This document shows positions 1-4,633 of a stretch of DNA of 6,400 nucleotides, piece by piece. The DNA lies in contig MEZF01000037.1 in the NCBI GenBank assembly GCA_001774245.1, forward strand, positions 382-6,781. The letters are read 5' to 3'. The notes beneath the pieces were generated by a model that did not search any database, was not told the origin of the DNA, and saw only the letters and a list, made by a program, of their open reading frames with translations. The translations under genes and the position numbers were made by a program. Source of the DNA: Candidatus Bathyarchaeota archaeon RBG_13_52_12. GTDB taxonomy: Archaea > Thermoproteota > Bathyarchaeia > TCS64. Every line of letters starts with the position of its first letter. The stretch's first letter is position 1.

Positions 1-59
1 TACCTGCTCGGTAAACACCTAGTCGTTAAGCAACACCGAACCGAGGTAATTTACCCATT

Positions 60-125
60 GCTGAGGGACACTCTATTCGGTACATCTCCTATAGTACAGG
101 CGTCTACGGGTACCGTTCCCTCAGC
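60..125. repeat. Nested inverted repeat, possible structured RNA
   Basis: A perfect 9-bp outer arm (60-68 GCTGAGGGA, 117-125 TCCCTCAGC) encloses a perfect 6-bp inner arm (78-83 CGGTAC, 110-115 GTACCG). The interruption between them is 9 nt on one side and 1 nt on the other, and the central loop is 26 nt. No T-loop or anticodon arm fits a tRNA, and no ACA box follows the lower stem on either strand, so tRNA and standard H/ACA guide RNA are not supported. It could be an unrecognised small RNA, a regulatory hairpin or a decayed element end. Confidence 0.35.
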
Positions 126-138
126 GCGCGCTTGGCGG

Positions 139-170
139 AAAAAAGAGCCATGACCCACGACCAAGTCATG
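139..170 (-). terminator. Hairpin plus T-run terminator after vapC
   Basis: On the minus strand, 16 nt past the vapC stop, there is a perfect 6-bp stem (CATGAC at 170-165 with GTCATG at 154-149) and a 10-nt loop. The sequence GGCTC and then six consecutive T (144-139) follow it. This resembles a bacterial intrinsic terminator. In archaea the T-run alone can stop transcription. It would end the tnpB-vapB-vapC transcript. Confidence 0.6.
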
Positions 171-185
171 TGTTTCCTCTGCGCG

Positions 186-587
186 TCAATATGGTTCGAC
201 GCTCACTCCCTCGACGCCGCGGAAGTGTTCGGCGTTTCTCGTTAACACCCTCTCGCCATGGACCTTTGCTATCCCAGCGATCATAGCGTCCTCGGGGTTG
301 ATCTGTGAACCCGCACGCCTCTTATCGCCATATATTCGACCACCCTCCTTAGCCGACTCAGAGTCGAGTGGCAGAAAGGGCAGGGACTCGAGGAAGCCCA
401 TGATCCTGGTCTTCTCCTCCTCAGGCTTCTCGCTGAGCGACAGGCCCACAATGAGCTCAAACACCGATGGAGCCGTAACCGTTATGGGTATGCTCCTGGA
501 CTCGACGTCTCGGGCCTTCTCAACAGCGGCCTCGTCGCCGACCATGAGGTCGATTAGGAATGCTGTGTCCGCGATCAATCTACTCAA
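186..587 (-). CDS. vapC: VapC-type PIN-domain ribonuclease toxin (133 aa)
   Basis: Toxin of a type II toxin-antitoxin pair. VapC proteins are Mg2+-dependent PIN-fold RNases that cleave tRNA or rRNA and are held inactive by the partner VapB. Visible acidic active-site positions are D7 in the N-terminal IADTAFLIDL motif, E44 in SVFELIVGL and D100 in NPEDAMIAGIA. The C-terminal LTRNAEHF matches the usual final strand and places N118 where some relatives carry a fourth acid. The length is normal for the family (about 130 aa). The start is a TTG at 587-585 that lies inside the 3' end of the antitoxin gene, giving an 8-bp overlap typical of vapBC pairs and of translational coupling. No separate promoter is visible, so expression should depend on read-through from upstream. 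The VapC family call is secure; the RNA target is unknown. Confidence 0.93.
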   Translation of the reverse strand: MSRLIADTAFLIDLMVGDEAAVEKARDVESRSIPITVTAPSVFELIVGLSLSEKPEEEKTRIMGFLESLPFLPLDSESAKEGGRIYGDKRRAGSQINPEDAMIAGIAKVHGERVLTRNAEHFRGVEGVSVEPY

Positions 588-738
588 TCCTTTCAGCCGA
601 CGCCTTTACCCTACTCGAGCTGGATCTGCGGAGCTCGTCGATCCCCGCCCGGATAGCGTCTCCCTCCTTCTCGGTGATTACTCCGGCTAACTCGAGAATG
701 GATCTTTTCCTTGTCAACCTATTTACGACCTCGGTCAT
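580..738 (-). CDS. vapB: Short VapB-like antitoxin (52 aa)
   Basis: A 52-codon ORF with an ATG at 738-736 and a TAG at 582-580, overlapping the vapC TTG start by 8 bp. Its position directly upstream of vapC identifies it as the cognate antitoxin. The product contains SILELAGVITEKEGD followed by an Arg/Ser/Glu-rich helical tail, which resembles the toxin-binding C-terminal part of archaeal antitoxins. No obvious ribbon-helix-helix or AbrB DNA-binding segment precedes it, so it may be a minimal antitoxin or one whose N-terminus was lost when the IS element inserted. A TGA lies in frame two codons upstream of the ATG, so the start cannot be further upstream. The ATG overlaps the tnpB stop codon (ATGA at 738-735). 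No TATA-like box lies about 26 nt upstream; that position is inside the IS end. Translation probably depends on coupling to tnpB. Confidence 0.7.
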   Translation of the reverse strand: MTEVVNRLTRKRSILELAGVITEKEGDAIRAGIDELRRSSSSRVKASAERIE

Positions 739-1859
739 GACTCACGTCTTAAGTCGTGGGCTTGCAGTTCAAACTCCACCCCCACGGGGTGGCAGACCAC
801 AATAGGCTGCATGACTTCAGCCCTCCAACGAATATTCTCAGCCGCGTTCAAATCAGCATTCAACTCATACCCGCATGCGCGACACTTAAAGCAGGCGTGA
901 GTTCTCCTATTAGCCCTCTCCACATGCCCACACCTAGAGCACCGCCTACTCGTATCCCTCGGCTCCACCACCAACACCGGCACACCAGCCACCCTCGCCT
1001 TATACTCAACGAAGGCCCTCAGCTGACCGAACGCCCACTTACCATGCCTCCCCCGTTGCCCACGCCTAACCGTAACCCGAGAGCGTATCCCCCTCAAATC
1101 CTCTAGGGCAATCGCCCTCCTCGTGCCTTTAGCAGCGGCCACCAACTCCTTACTGATCACGTGGTTCGTCTGCCTCTTGAATCTCCTCTCCTTCCCCGAC
1201 AGCCTCCTCAGATGCCTCTTCGCGCTCTTCGACCCCACTCGCTGAAGCTCCGCCTTCCTCCGGGTATAATGCTCTCTAACCGCTTCAACGTCCTCCCCCG
1301 AGTAGACTTCCCCATCGCTTGTGGACGCCAGCTTAACGATTCCAAGGTCTACACCCAGAATGCCCTCCGGCGTAAACGGCGGTTCCTCAGGCTGCTCAAC
1401 GACTAAGCATAGGTAGAATTCCTTCCTCACGTAGATCAGATCTGCCTGCCCCCTGAGCACCCGCTGCTCGAGCCCCGCATAGTCCCCGACAAGATGAGCG
1501 ATGGTCTCCCTCCCCTCCACGGTGGTTAAGCTCACCACGTCAAGTCCCTTGAAGCTCATTATCCTCTGATCGTAGGCTATTGCCCCGTGTCTACCAAAGA
1601 CGTGCAGGCGTCGCCTCTCCACCTTGTAGCTCTCAACTACCTTGCTGATCGCCCTGATTGCGAGCTGCGCTGGCAGCCGGTGCTGCTCCCTGATCCGGTA
1701 GTATAGTCTGTGCTGGAGTCTGTATTTGTTGAAGGTCCTGGATTCGTAGGCATCCATGGAGATGTAGTCGCATGCTCGGTTGAAGGTCTCAATGGTTCTG
1801 AGTAGTTTTCTCCTCTGTTCCTCGGTTGGCTGGAGTTTGGCCTTCAGCGTTAGAAGCAT
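735..1859 (-). CDS. tnpB: TnpB RNA-guided endonuclease of an IS200/IS605 element (374 aa)
   Basis: TnpB is the RuvC-type nuclease ancestral to Cas12. It binds a RNA from the element's right end (omega or reRNA) and cuts DNA next to a short motif, which favours retention of the transposon. All catalytic parts are visible, numbered from the ATG at 1859: RuvC-I GVDLGI with D171, RuvC-II ALEDL with E253, a CxxC...CxxC zinc ribbon (C307, C310, C326, C329), and RuvC-III NADLNAAENI with D336. The length is normal for an intact TnpB. The frame stays open upstream to a TTG at 1922, but the ATG at 1859 is preferred: the conserved N-terminus begins there (MLLTLKAKLQPTEEQ) and a TATA-like box is centred about 26 nt upstream. 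No tnpA transposase gene is present, so the element would need one supplied in trans. The last codons run through the right-end hairpin, and the TGA stop overlaps the ATG of the vapB-like gene. Confidence 0.95.
   Translation of the reverse strand: MLLTLKAKLQPTEEQRRKLLRTIETFNRACDYISMDAYESRTFNKYRLQHRLYYRIREQHRLPAQLAIRAISKVVESYKVERRRLHVFGRHGAIAYDQRIMSFKGLDVVSLTTVEGRETIAHLVGDYAGLEQRVLRGQADLIYVRKEFYLCLVVEQPEEPPFTPEGILGVDLGIVKLASTSDGEVYSGEDVEAVREHYTRRKAELQRVGSKSAKRHLRRLSGKERRFKRQTNHVISKELVAAAKGTRRAIALEDLRGIRSRVTVRRGQRGRHGKWAFGQLRAFVEYKARVAGVPVLVVEPRDTSRRCSRCGHVERANRRTHACFKCRACGYELNADLNAAENIRWRAEVMQPIVVCHPVGVEFELQAHDLRRES
741..760 (-). repeat. Right-end subterminal hairpin of the IS element
   Basis: The arms 741-750 (CTCACGTCTT) and 751-760 (AAGTCGTGGG) form an imperfect palindrome with two mismatched positions. 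The flanking GGGCTT on the plus strand matches the left-end hairpin. It encodes the last residues of TnpB, and its outer edge is 2 nt from the vapB-like ATG. Confidence 0.65.
741..890 (-). ncRNA. Predicted omega RNA (reRNA) scaffold at the tnpB 3' end
   Basis: In characterised IS200/IS605 elements, the 3' end of tnpB plus the right end is processed into the TnpB guide RNA, whose guide segment is the flanking host DNA just past the right end. By analogy, the scaffold here would cover the zinc-ribbon and RuvC-III coding region and the terminal hairpin. The guide would be the first 16-20 nt past about 740, which is the start of the vapB-like gene. The position is inferred from family knowledge; the 5' boundary is a guess. 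Confidence 0.35.
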
Positions 1860-1880
1860 CGGATATTGATGATTAGATTC

Positions 1881-1890
1881 GATATTTATG
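1881..1890 (-). promoter_or_regulatory. Leaderless promoter of tnpB
   Basis: The minus-strand CATAAATATC is an A/T-rich TATA-like box centred about 26 nt upstream of the ATG at 1859. That is the spacing of an archaeal TATA box to a transcription start at the start codon itself, and it supports the 1859 start over the upstream TTG. Confidence 0.6.
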
Positions 1891-1927
1891 GGGCTACGTT
1901 TACCACTTTCAGCCGCCTCCAATTCAT

Positions 1928-1947
1928 CCCACGTCTAAAGACGTGGG
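1928..1947 (-). repeat. Left-end subterminal hairpin of the IS element
   Basis: A perfect 9-bp palindrome: CCCACGTCT (1928-1936), a 2-nt AA loop, and AGACGTGGG (1939-1947). It shares the CGTGGGCTT edge with the right-end hairpin, as expected for the structures recognised by the Y1 transposase of this family. Confidence 0.7.
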
Positions 1948-1974
1948 CTTCCTTGGAGAACGGATCGTGAACTA

Positions 1975-2015
1975 CCACCCATCAAGTAGGGTGGCACCTT
2001 GATTCATCAGTGCCA
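1975..2015 (+). promoter_or_regulatory. Two overlapping, mutually exclusive hairpins
   Basis: CCACCC (1975-1980) can pair with GGGTGG (1989-1994), and TGGCAC (1992-1997) can pair with GTGCCA (2010-2015). The stems share bases 1992-1994, so both cannot form fully at once. They lie between the IS left end and the membrane-protein gene. They could be part of an extended IS left end or a leader structure. No riboswitch class is recognised. Confidence 0.3.
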
Positions 2016-2038
2016 GCGCACCGCCTCTGAAGCGCGAG

Positions 2039-2051
2039 ATAATCTAATAAG
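2039..2051 (+). promoter_or_regulatory. Possible TATA box for the small membrane-protein gene
   Basis: ATAATCTAATAAG is an A/T-rich stretch 32-44 nt upstream of the TTG at 2083. Initiation about 26 nt downstream would leave a leader of roughly 12-15 nt. No good Shine-Dalgarno motif is seen between it and the gene. Confidence 0.3.
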
Positions 2052-2082
2052 TCTCAAACATCACTGAAGACTGAGACCGGAT

Positions 2083-2388
2083 TTGGATGATAAGATCCTC
2101 GGCTACACCCTCATGGCCGTAACCATACTTGTAATGGCCGGCTACTTCGTGTGGGCCTTCGCCCCCTGGCTCGGCTCCTCCTTCGCCTGGCTTGCCCCCT
2201 ACGCGGAGTGGGCCTACAAGCTCCCGGTGTTGGCGGCGGGTTATCTCGTGCTGCTCATCGTAATCTGGATCGGCTACACGATGGCAACCACTCCGCCACC
2301 GATTCCCCTCGATGAACCCCTCGACGTCGAGATCGAGGAGGAGAAGGACGAGAAACCTTCACACCTCGATGCAGAGGAGCCGAAATAG
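2083..2388 (+). CDS. Small two-helix membrane protein with an acidic tail (101 aa)
   Basis: I do not recognise a named family. Two hydrophobic segments are clear: about residues 8-29, ending AFAPWLG, and about 47-67, ending IGYTM. A TTPPPIPL proline stretch follows, then a charged tail rich in Glu, Asp and Lys to the C-terminus. Both ends should lie on the same side of the cytoplasmic membrane, with a Trp/Tyr-rich loop (30-46) on the other. The start is TTG at 2083. A nearby ATG at 2087 is out of frame and gives only a short product. The gene is divergent from tnpB and followed by its own TAG and a pyrimidine-rich stretch (2387-2398). Base use is even along the gene, which supports coding. 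Function is unknown. Confidence 0.75.
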   Translation: MDDKILGYTLMAVTILVMAGYFVWAFAPWLGSSFAWLAPYAEWAYKLPVLAAGYLVLLIVIWIGYTMATTPPPIPLDEPLDVEIEEEKDEKPSHLDAEEPK

Positions 2389-2451
2389 TCTCCTTTCAAC
2401 AGACTTGCGCCGACACTCTCGCGCGAAGAGATTTCCTCGCACGCCAAACAG

Positions 2452-2461
2452 ATTTATTTAA
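2452..2461 (+). promoter_or_regulatory. TATA box of the vapBC operon (leaderless)
   Basis: TTTATTTAA is centred about 27 nt upstream of the ATG at 2484, with a purine-rich upstream segment (AAACAG) in the place of a BRE. This spacing puts the transcription start at or next to the start codon. No Shine-Dalgarno sequence is present. Confidence 0.65.
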
Positions 2462-2483
2462 CACGAGTGACATTTAATATCAC

Positions 2484-2690
2484 ATGAGTAACACAGCGAC
2501 GCTCGTGAAGACCAGACGGGTCGGCGGATCCCTAGTCATCACGCTGCCGAAGGAAGTAACCGAGAGTAAAGGAATCAAAGAAGGCGAAATCGTGGAGATA
2601 ACGGTGAAGAAGCTCAGAGTCGACGGCTTCGGCGCCCTGAGGGGGATCGGCCCCTTCACAGCCGACGACGAGCTGAAGGCCCATGAGTGA
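2484..2690 (+). CDS. vapB: VapB antitoxin, AbrB/SpoVT type (68 aa)
   Basis: Antitoxin that neutralises the VapC encoded next to it and, in this family, usually represses its own operon by binding the promoter through a swapped-hairpin AbrB fold. Residues 5-44 carry the fold, with the typical GGSLVITLPKEV core and a KEGEIVEI strand. Residues 45-68 form the toxin-binding tail, with FGALRGIGPFTADDELKAHE, a familiar ending for archaeal VapB proteins. The length is normal. The ATG lies about 27 nt after a TATA box, consistent with a leaderless mRNA. The gene overlaps vapC by 8 bp (ATGAGTGA), which implies translational coupling. Confidence 0.93.
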   Translation: MSNTATLVKTRRVGGSLVITLPKEVTESKGIKEGEIVEITVKKLRVDGFGALRGIGPFTADDELKAHE

Positions 2691-3069
2691 GCGGATCGTC
2701 GCAGACGCCTACGCCTGGGTGGAGTACCTCGACGGCACAAAAAGAGGGGAAAAACTCAAGAACCTCATAGAAGTAGGCGCCGAAGTATACACATCAGCCG
2801 TCACCCTAGCCGAGGTCGTGAGCAAAGCCGCGAGAACAGAAAGAGGCCATGAGAAAGCCTACGCCGTTATGCGAGGCAACTCCACGATCGTCGAAGCCAA
2901 CGAACTACTATCATATGAGACCGGCACCCTGCACGCCGAGATGAGGAGAACAGTCAGAGACTTCGGCCTCTCCGACGCCTACGTCCTCGCCACCTCGAGG
3001 AGCCTCGGCGCCAGGGTCCTGACCGGGGACCCTCACTTCAACGGCCTAAAGGACGCCATCATGCTCTGA
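2683..3069 (+). CDS. vapC: VapC-type PIN-domain ribonuclease toxin (128 aa)
   Basis: RNase toxin paired with the AbrB-type antitoxin it overlaps. Acidic active-site residues are visible at D8 (VADAYAWVEYL), E44 (TLAEVVSK), D98 (LSDAYVLATSR) and D116 (LTGDPHF), so all four PIN positions are intact and the toxin should be active. The length fits the family. Its sequence differs clearly from the VapC at 186-587: it has a different first motif (DAYAWVEYL) and an LTGD ending instead of LTRN. The two pairs are therefore not a recent duplication. The TGA stop is followed 11 nt later by a T-rich stretch. Confidence 0.95.
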   Translation: MSERIVADAYAWVEYLDGTKRGEKLKNLIEVGAEVYTSAVTLAEVVSKAARTERGHEKAYAVMRGNSTIVEANELLSYETGTLHAEMRRTVRDFGLSDAYVLATSRSLGARVLTGDPHFNGLKDAIML

Positions 3070-3080
3070 GCCATGGACGA

Positions 3081-3089
3081 TTATTCTTT
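3081..3089 (+). terminator. T-rich tract after vapC
   Basis: TTATTCTTT starts 11 nt after the vapC stop. Pyrimidine-rich, T-heavy tracts close behind a gene are usual archaeal termination signals. No hairpin precedes it. Confidence 0.35.
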
Positions 3090-3109
3090 CACACACGCGC
3101 GCAACGACG

Positions 3110-3131
3110 CTTAAGGTATAAGCTCCTTTTC
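3110..3131 (+). repeat. Left copy of a 22-bp direct repeat flanking the dehydrogenase gene
   Basis: Matches 4180-4201 at 21 of 22 positions, in the same orientation; the difference is at 3114/4184 (A versus G). In the right copy this is the 3' end of the zinc-ribbon gene, and the left copy also reads EKELIP followed by TAA on the minus strand. Similarity stops outside the 22 bp. Confidence 0.75.
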
Positions 3132-3146
3132 GCACGCGCGACGCGA

Positions 3147-3163
3147 GAGAGGATGCCCCTCTC
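3147..3163 (-). terminator. Small hairpin between convergent genes
   Basis: GAGAGG (3147-3152) and CCTCTC (3158-3163) form a 6-bp stem with a 5-nt loop, between the ends of the plus-strand vapC and the minus-strand dehydrogenase gene. It could help stop transcription from either side. No strong T-run follows, so the call is weak. Confidence 0.25.
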
Positions 3164-3207
3164 CACCCTTTCTAGCGCGTGTACCACACATTCGCGCGTG
3201 CAGCCAT

Positions 3208-4152
3208 TCAATATGCCAGGTTTACCCTCTTCCTCGTCGCCGATGACTTCAGCGCCGCCTCGCAGACCCTCAAGGCGTTGAGGCCGTCCGCGCCGGTTAT
3301 CTCGGGCTCCACGTCATCAGCGACGCTCCTGACGAAGCTGCTCAGCTCGTCCATCAGTGGCTCCCTGTAGGCCAGGAATGGCTGGATGAGCCTCTCATCG
3401 TTCTCTACCGTGATCTACTGCGTGGTGTACTCGACGTTGATTATCCCCTCGGTCCCCGTCACCGTGAGAGTCCTGATCCTCCTCGGCGTCAGCCAATTCG
3501 TCTCAACGAACGCGTTCCGGTCATCCTCGTAGAGCATGTTGATGTTCGCGTAGTCCTCGTACCTGTGCCGGATCCTCCCAGCCACGGCAGACACCGACTC
3601 AGGCATCACGCCGATGAGGTGGTTGATTATGTCCACGTCGTGGATCGCGAGGTCCTTCACAACGCCCACGTCGCCGATCCTCCCCGGGCTGCGGCTCACC
3701 CTCCTGCTGTGGGCCAGGATCACGTCGCCTATCTCGGCCGCGGCGACGCGCCTATACGCCTCCTGGACCGCGGGGTTGAATCGCTCAACGAACCCCACAG
3801 TCAGCCACCGGTGGCTCCTCTCCGCGGCCCTGATTAGGTCCTCGGCCTCGGCGACGTTACTGGCCATCGGCTTCTCGACGAGGACGTGCTTCCCATTCTC
3901 GAGGGCTTTTAGTCCGAGCTCGGTGTGGGTGATCGTCGGGGTGCATATTGAAACCAGCTGGACCCCCGGGTCAGTCAGGATCTTCCCCGAGTCGGCGTAG
4001 TAGGGAACTCCGTATCTCTCGCCTACCTCCCTCGCCGCCGCGGGGTTGAGGTCTGCGACGCCCACAAGCTCGACACCGGGGAGCTCCTTGTACACCCTGG
4101 CGTGGTTCCTACCCCAAGAGCCACACCCCACGACGCCGACCTTGACCTCCAA
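3208..4152 (-). pseudogene. Gfo/Idh/MocA-family NAD(P)-dependent sugar dehydrogenase, split by an amber codon
   Basis: A 314-codon frame runs from TTG at 4152 to TGA at 3208-3210, interrupted only by TAG at 3415-3417 (codon 246). The first 245 codons encode the Rossmann nucleotide-binding domain, with VGVVGCGSWGRNH (G9, G11, G14), the signature VEKPM (E93, K94, P95), GFVERFNP, and the catalytic KDLAIHDVDI region (K166, H171). The remaining 68 codons after TAG stay in frame without further damage and encode a normal family C-terminus (LIQPFLAYREPLMDEL through RVNLAY). The GRIGDVGVVKDLAIHDVDI stretch resembles archaeal UDP-N-acetylglucosamine 3-dehydrogenases, which supply 3-keto sugar for surface glycans. 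That subfamily call is inference. The TTG start has a GAGGT Shine-Dalgarno 6 nt upstream, and an in-frame TAA lies beyond it. The gene starts 28 nt after the zinc-ribbon gene and may share its transcript. Without readthrough the product is a 245-aa fragment. Confidence 0.85.
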
Positions 4153-4158
4153 ATGGAG

Positions 4159-4163
4159 ACCTC
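4159..4163 (-). promoter_or_regulatory. Shine-Dalgarno site of the dehydrogenase gene
   Basis: Minus-strand GAGGT, 6 nt before the TTG at 4152, complements the archaeal 16S rRNA 3' end. It fixes this non-ATG start. It also suggests that the gene is translated from within a longer transcript, unlike the leaderless genes in this window. Confidence 0.6.
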
Positions 4164-4179
4164 GTTAAAAATAATGATT

Positions 4180-4201
4180 CTTAGGGTATAAGCTCCTTTT
4201 C
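4180..4201 (+). repeat. Right copy of the 22-bp direct repeat
   Basis: Same orientation as 3110-3131 and 21/22 identical. On the minus strand it covers the last codons (EKELIP, stop) of the zinc-ribbon gene. The two copies enclose about 1.05 kb holding only the split dehydrogenase gene and short flanks. Confidence 0.75.
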
Positions 4202-4333
4202 CTTCGCGCACTCCGTGTAGCACTTCATGCACGCCTCACCCTCGCCTGGAATATAGGCGATGAAGTAGGTGAGCTTCTCACCGCATCGGGAGCAAGTTCT
4301 CACTTCCTTATCGAGTGACGTTGTTTGCTTCAT
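4181..4333 (-). CDS. Small zinc-ribbon protein (50 aa)
   Basis: Two CxxC knuckles, C14-SR-C17 and C35-MK-C38, are separated by 17 residues, with an extra C42. This is a compact zinc-binding ribbon of the kind found in many small archaeal proteins of unknown role. The frame is open upstream to an ATG at 4372, but the ATG at 4333 is chosen. A TATA-like box is centred 26-27 nt upstream of it, and the extra 13 residues of the longer form (MIMLISIIFSLGS) are encoded by the promoter DNA itself. The protein ends KEKELIP. Those last codons are part of the 22-bp repeat also found beyond the neighbouring dehydrogenase gene, 28 nt downstream of which this gene may be the operon leader. Function is unknown: it could bind nucleic acid or simply be structural. 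Confidence 0.7.
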   Translation of the reverse strand: MKQTTSLDKEVRTCSRCGEKLTYFIAYIPGEGEACMKCYTECAKEKELIP

Positions 4334-4352
4334 CGAGCCTAATGAGAATATT

Positions 4353-4363
4353 ATACTTATAAG
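4353..4363 (-). promoter_or_regulatory. Leaderless promoter of the zinc-ribbon gene
   Basis: CTTATAAG (4356-4363), inside a longer A/T-rich block, is centred 26-27 nt upstream of the ATG at 4333. It is the only clear promoter for this gene and probably for the dehydrogenase downstream. Confidence 0.6.
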
Positions 4364-4394
4364 CATAATCAAAATATAATTTCATAATATTATA

Positions 4395-4420
4395 GCTGAA
4401 GATTGTTCAGCGAATCAATC
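4395..4420. promoter_or_regulatory. Dyad with alternative pairing upstream of the zinc-ribbon gene
   Basis: GCTGAA (4395-4400) and TTCAGC (4406-4411) form a perfect 6-bp stem around the loop GATTG. That loop complements CAATC (4416-4420). The segment is 36-61 nt upstream of the TATA box, so it could be an operator for a dimeric regulator or an RNA structure. Confidence 0.25.
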
Positions 4421-4633
4421 ATAAATAATATGCGATTAAAAAAAGGCACGCAAGAAAACCTCAAACACCTATATAACATACCTGCAATGCAACCACTACA
4501 ACAAGTGAGAGCACGGGATTCGCTATTTTTAATAACCTTGTGAAATTCACATGACCTTATGGAGCCCCTCGTGCACCACGCACCGCGCGCGAATACGCTC
4601 AGCCCTAACCACACGCTCGAATGGAGCTAAAAT

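Larger units (their letters stand above)
1..185. other. Left-edge region with no recognised gene
   Basis: The plus frame starting at base 1 is open for 50 codons, with a stop at 151-153, so it could be the 3' end of a gene lying off the left edge. Its product resembles nothing I recognise. Its mixed third-position base use does not match the GC-rich third positions of nearby genes, and its stop codon falls inside the terminator hairpin of the opposing vapC gene. The stretch is better explained as intergenic DNA with a nested inverted repeat (60-125) and a terminator (139-170). A short partial CDS is not excluded. Confidence 0.3.
741..1950 (-). mobile_element. IS200/IS605-family element, IS1341 group (tnpB only)
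   Basis: tnpB lies between two subterminal hairpins that share the core AAGCCCACG when read with tnpB. The left-end hairpin is at 1928-1947 and the right-end one at 741-760. Terminal hairpins without long inverted repeats or target duplications are the hallmark of this family, whose ends are normally processed as single strands by a Y1 transposase. That gene is absent here. Exact cleavage sites cannot be fixed without an empty-site comparison, so the boundaries are approximate; the true left end may lie up to a few tens of bases beyond 1950. A TTGAT on the minus strand at 1985-1981 is a possible target motif but is unproven. The right end abuts the vapB-like start codon. Confidence 0.8.

Noticed and set aside
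60..125. Possible tRNA or H/ACA guide RNA
   Set aside because: A 7-nt loop near the 3' side lacks the TTCRA pattern on either strand, no anticodon arm fits, and no ACA box follows the lower stem.
756..1406. Two plus-strand frames opposite tnpB
   Set aside because: The minus strand encodes TnpB with all catalytic motifs, and the plus-strand products are Pro- and Arg-rich shadows.
1860..1922. Upstream TTG start for TnpB (21 extra residues)
   Set aside because: The extra residues lie upstream of the conserved TnpB N-terminus and overlap the TATA-like box that is correctly placed for the ATG at 1859.
3415..3417. Pyrrolysine codon as the favoured reading of the in-frame TAG
   Set aside because: The protein family is not one known to use pyrrolysine, TAG ends several other genes here, and one base change from a Glu or Lys codon explains it more simply. 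Kept only as a check.
4334..4372. Longer zinc-ribbon protein starting with a hydrophobic MIMLISIIFSLGS segment
   Set aside because: The added codons are the A/T-rich promoter itself, and the ATG at 4333 has the leaderless spacing to its TATA box.
4390..4614. 74-codon minus-strand frame with six Cys residues
   Set aside because: GTG start, no promoter or ribosome site, no regular CxxC spacing of a zinc ribbon apart from one CCSGC cluster, and base use like the surrounding AT-rich spacer. Probably a chance frame.
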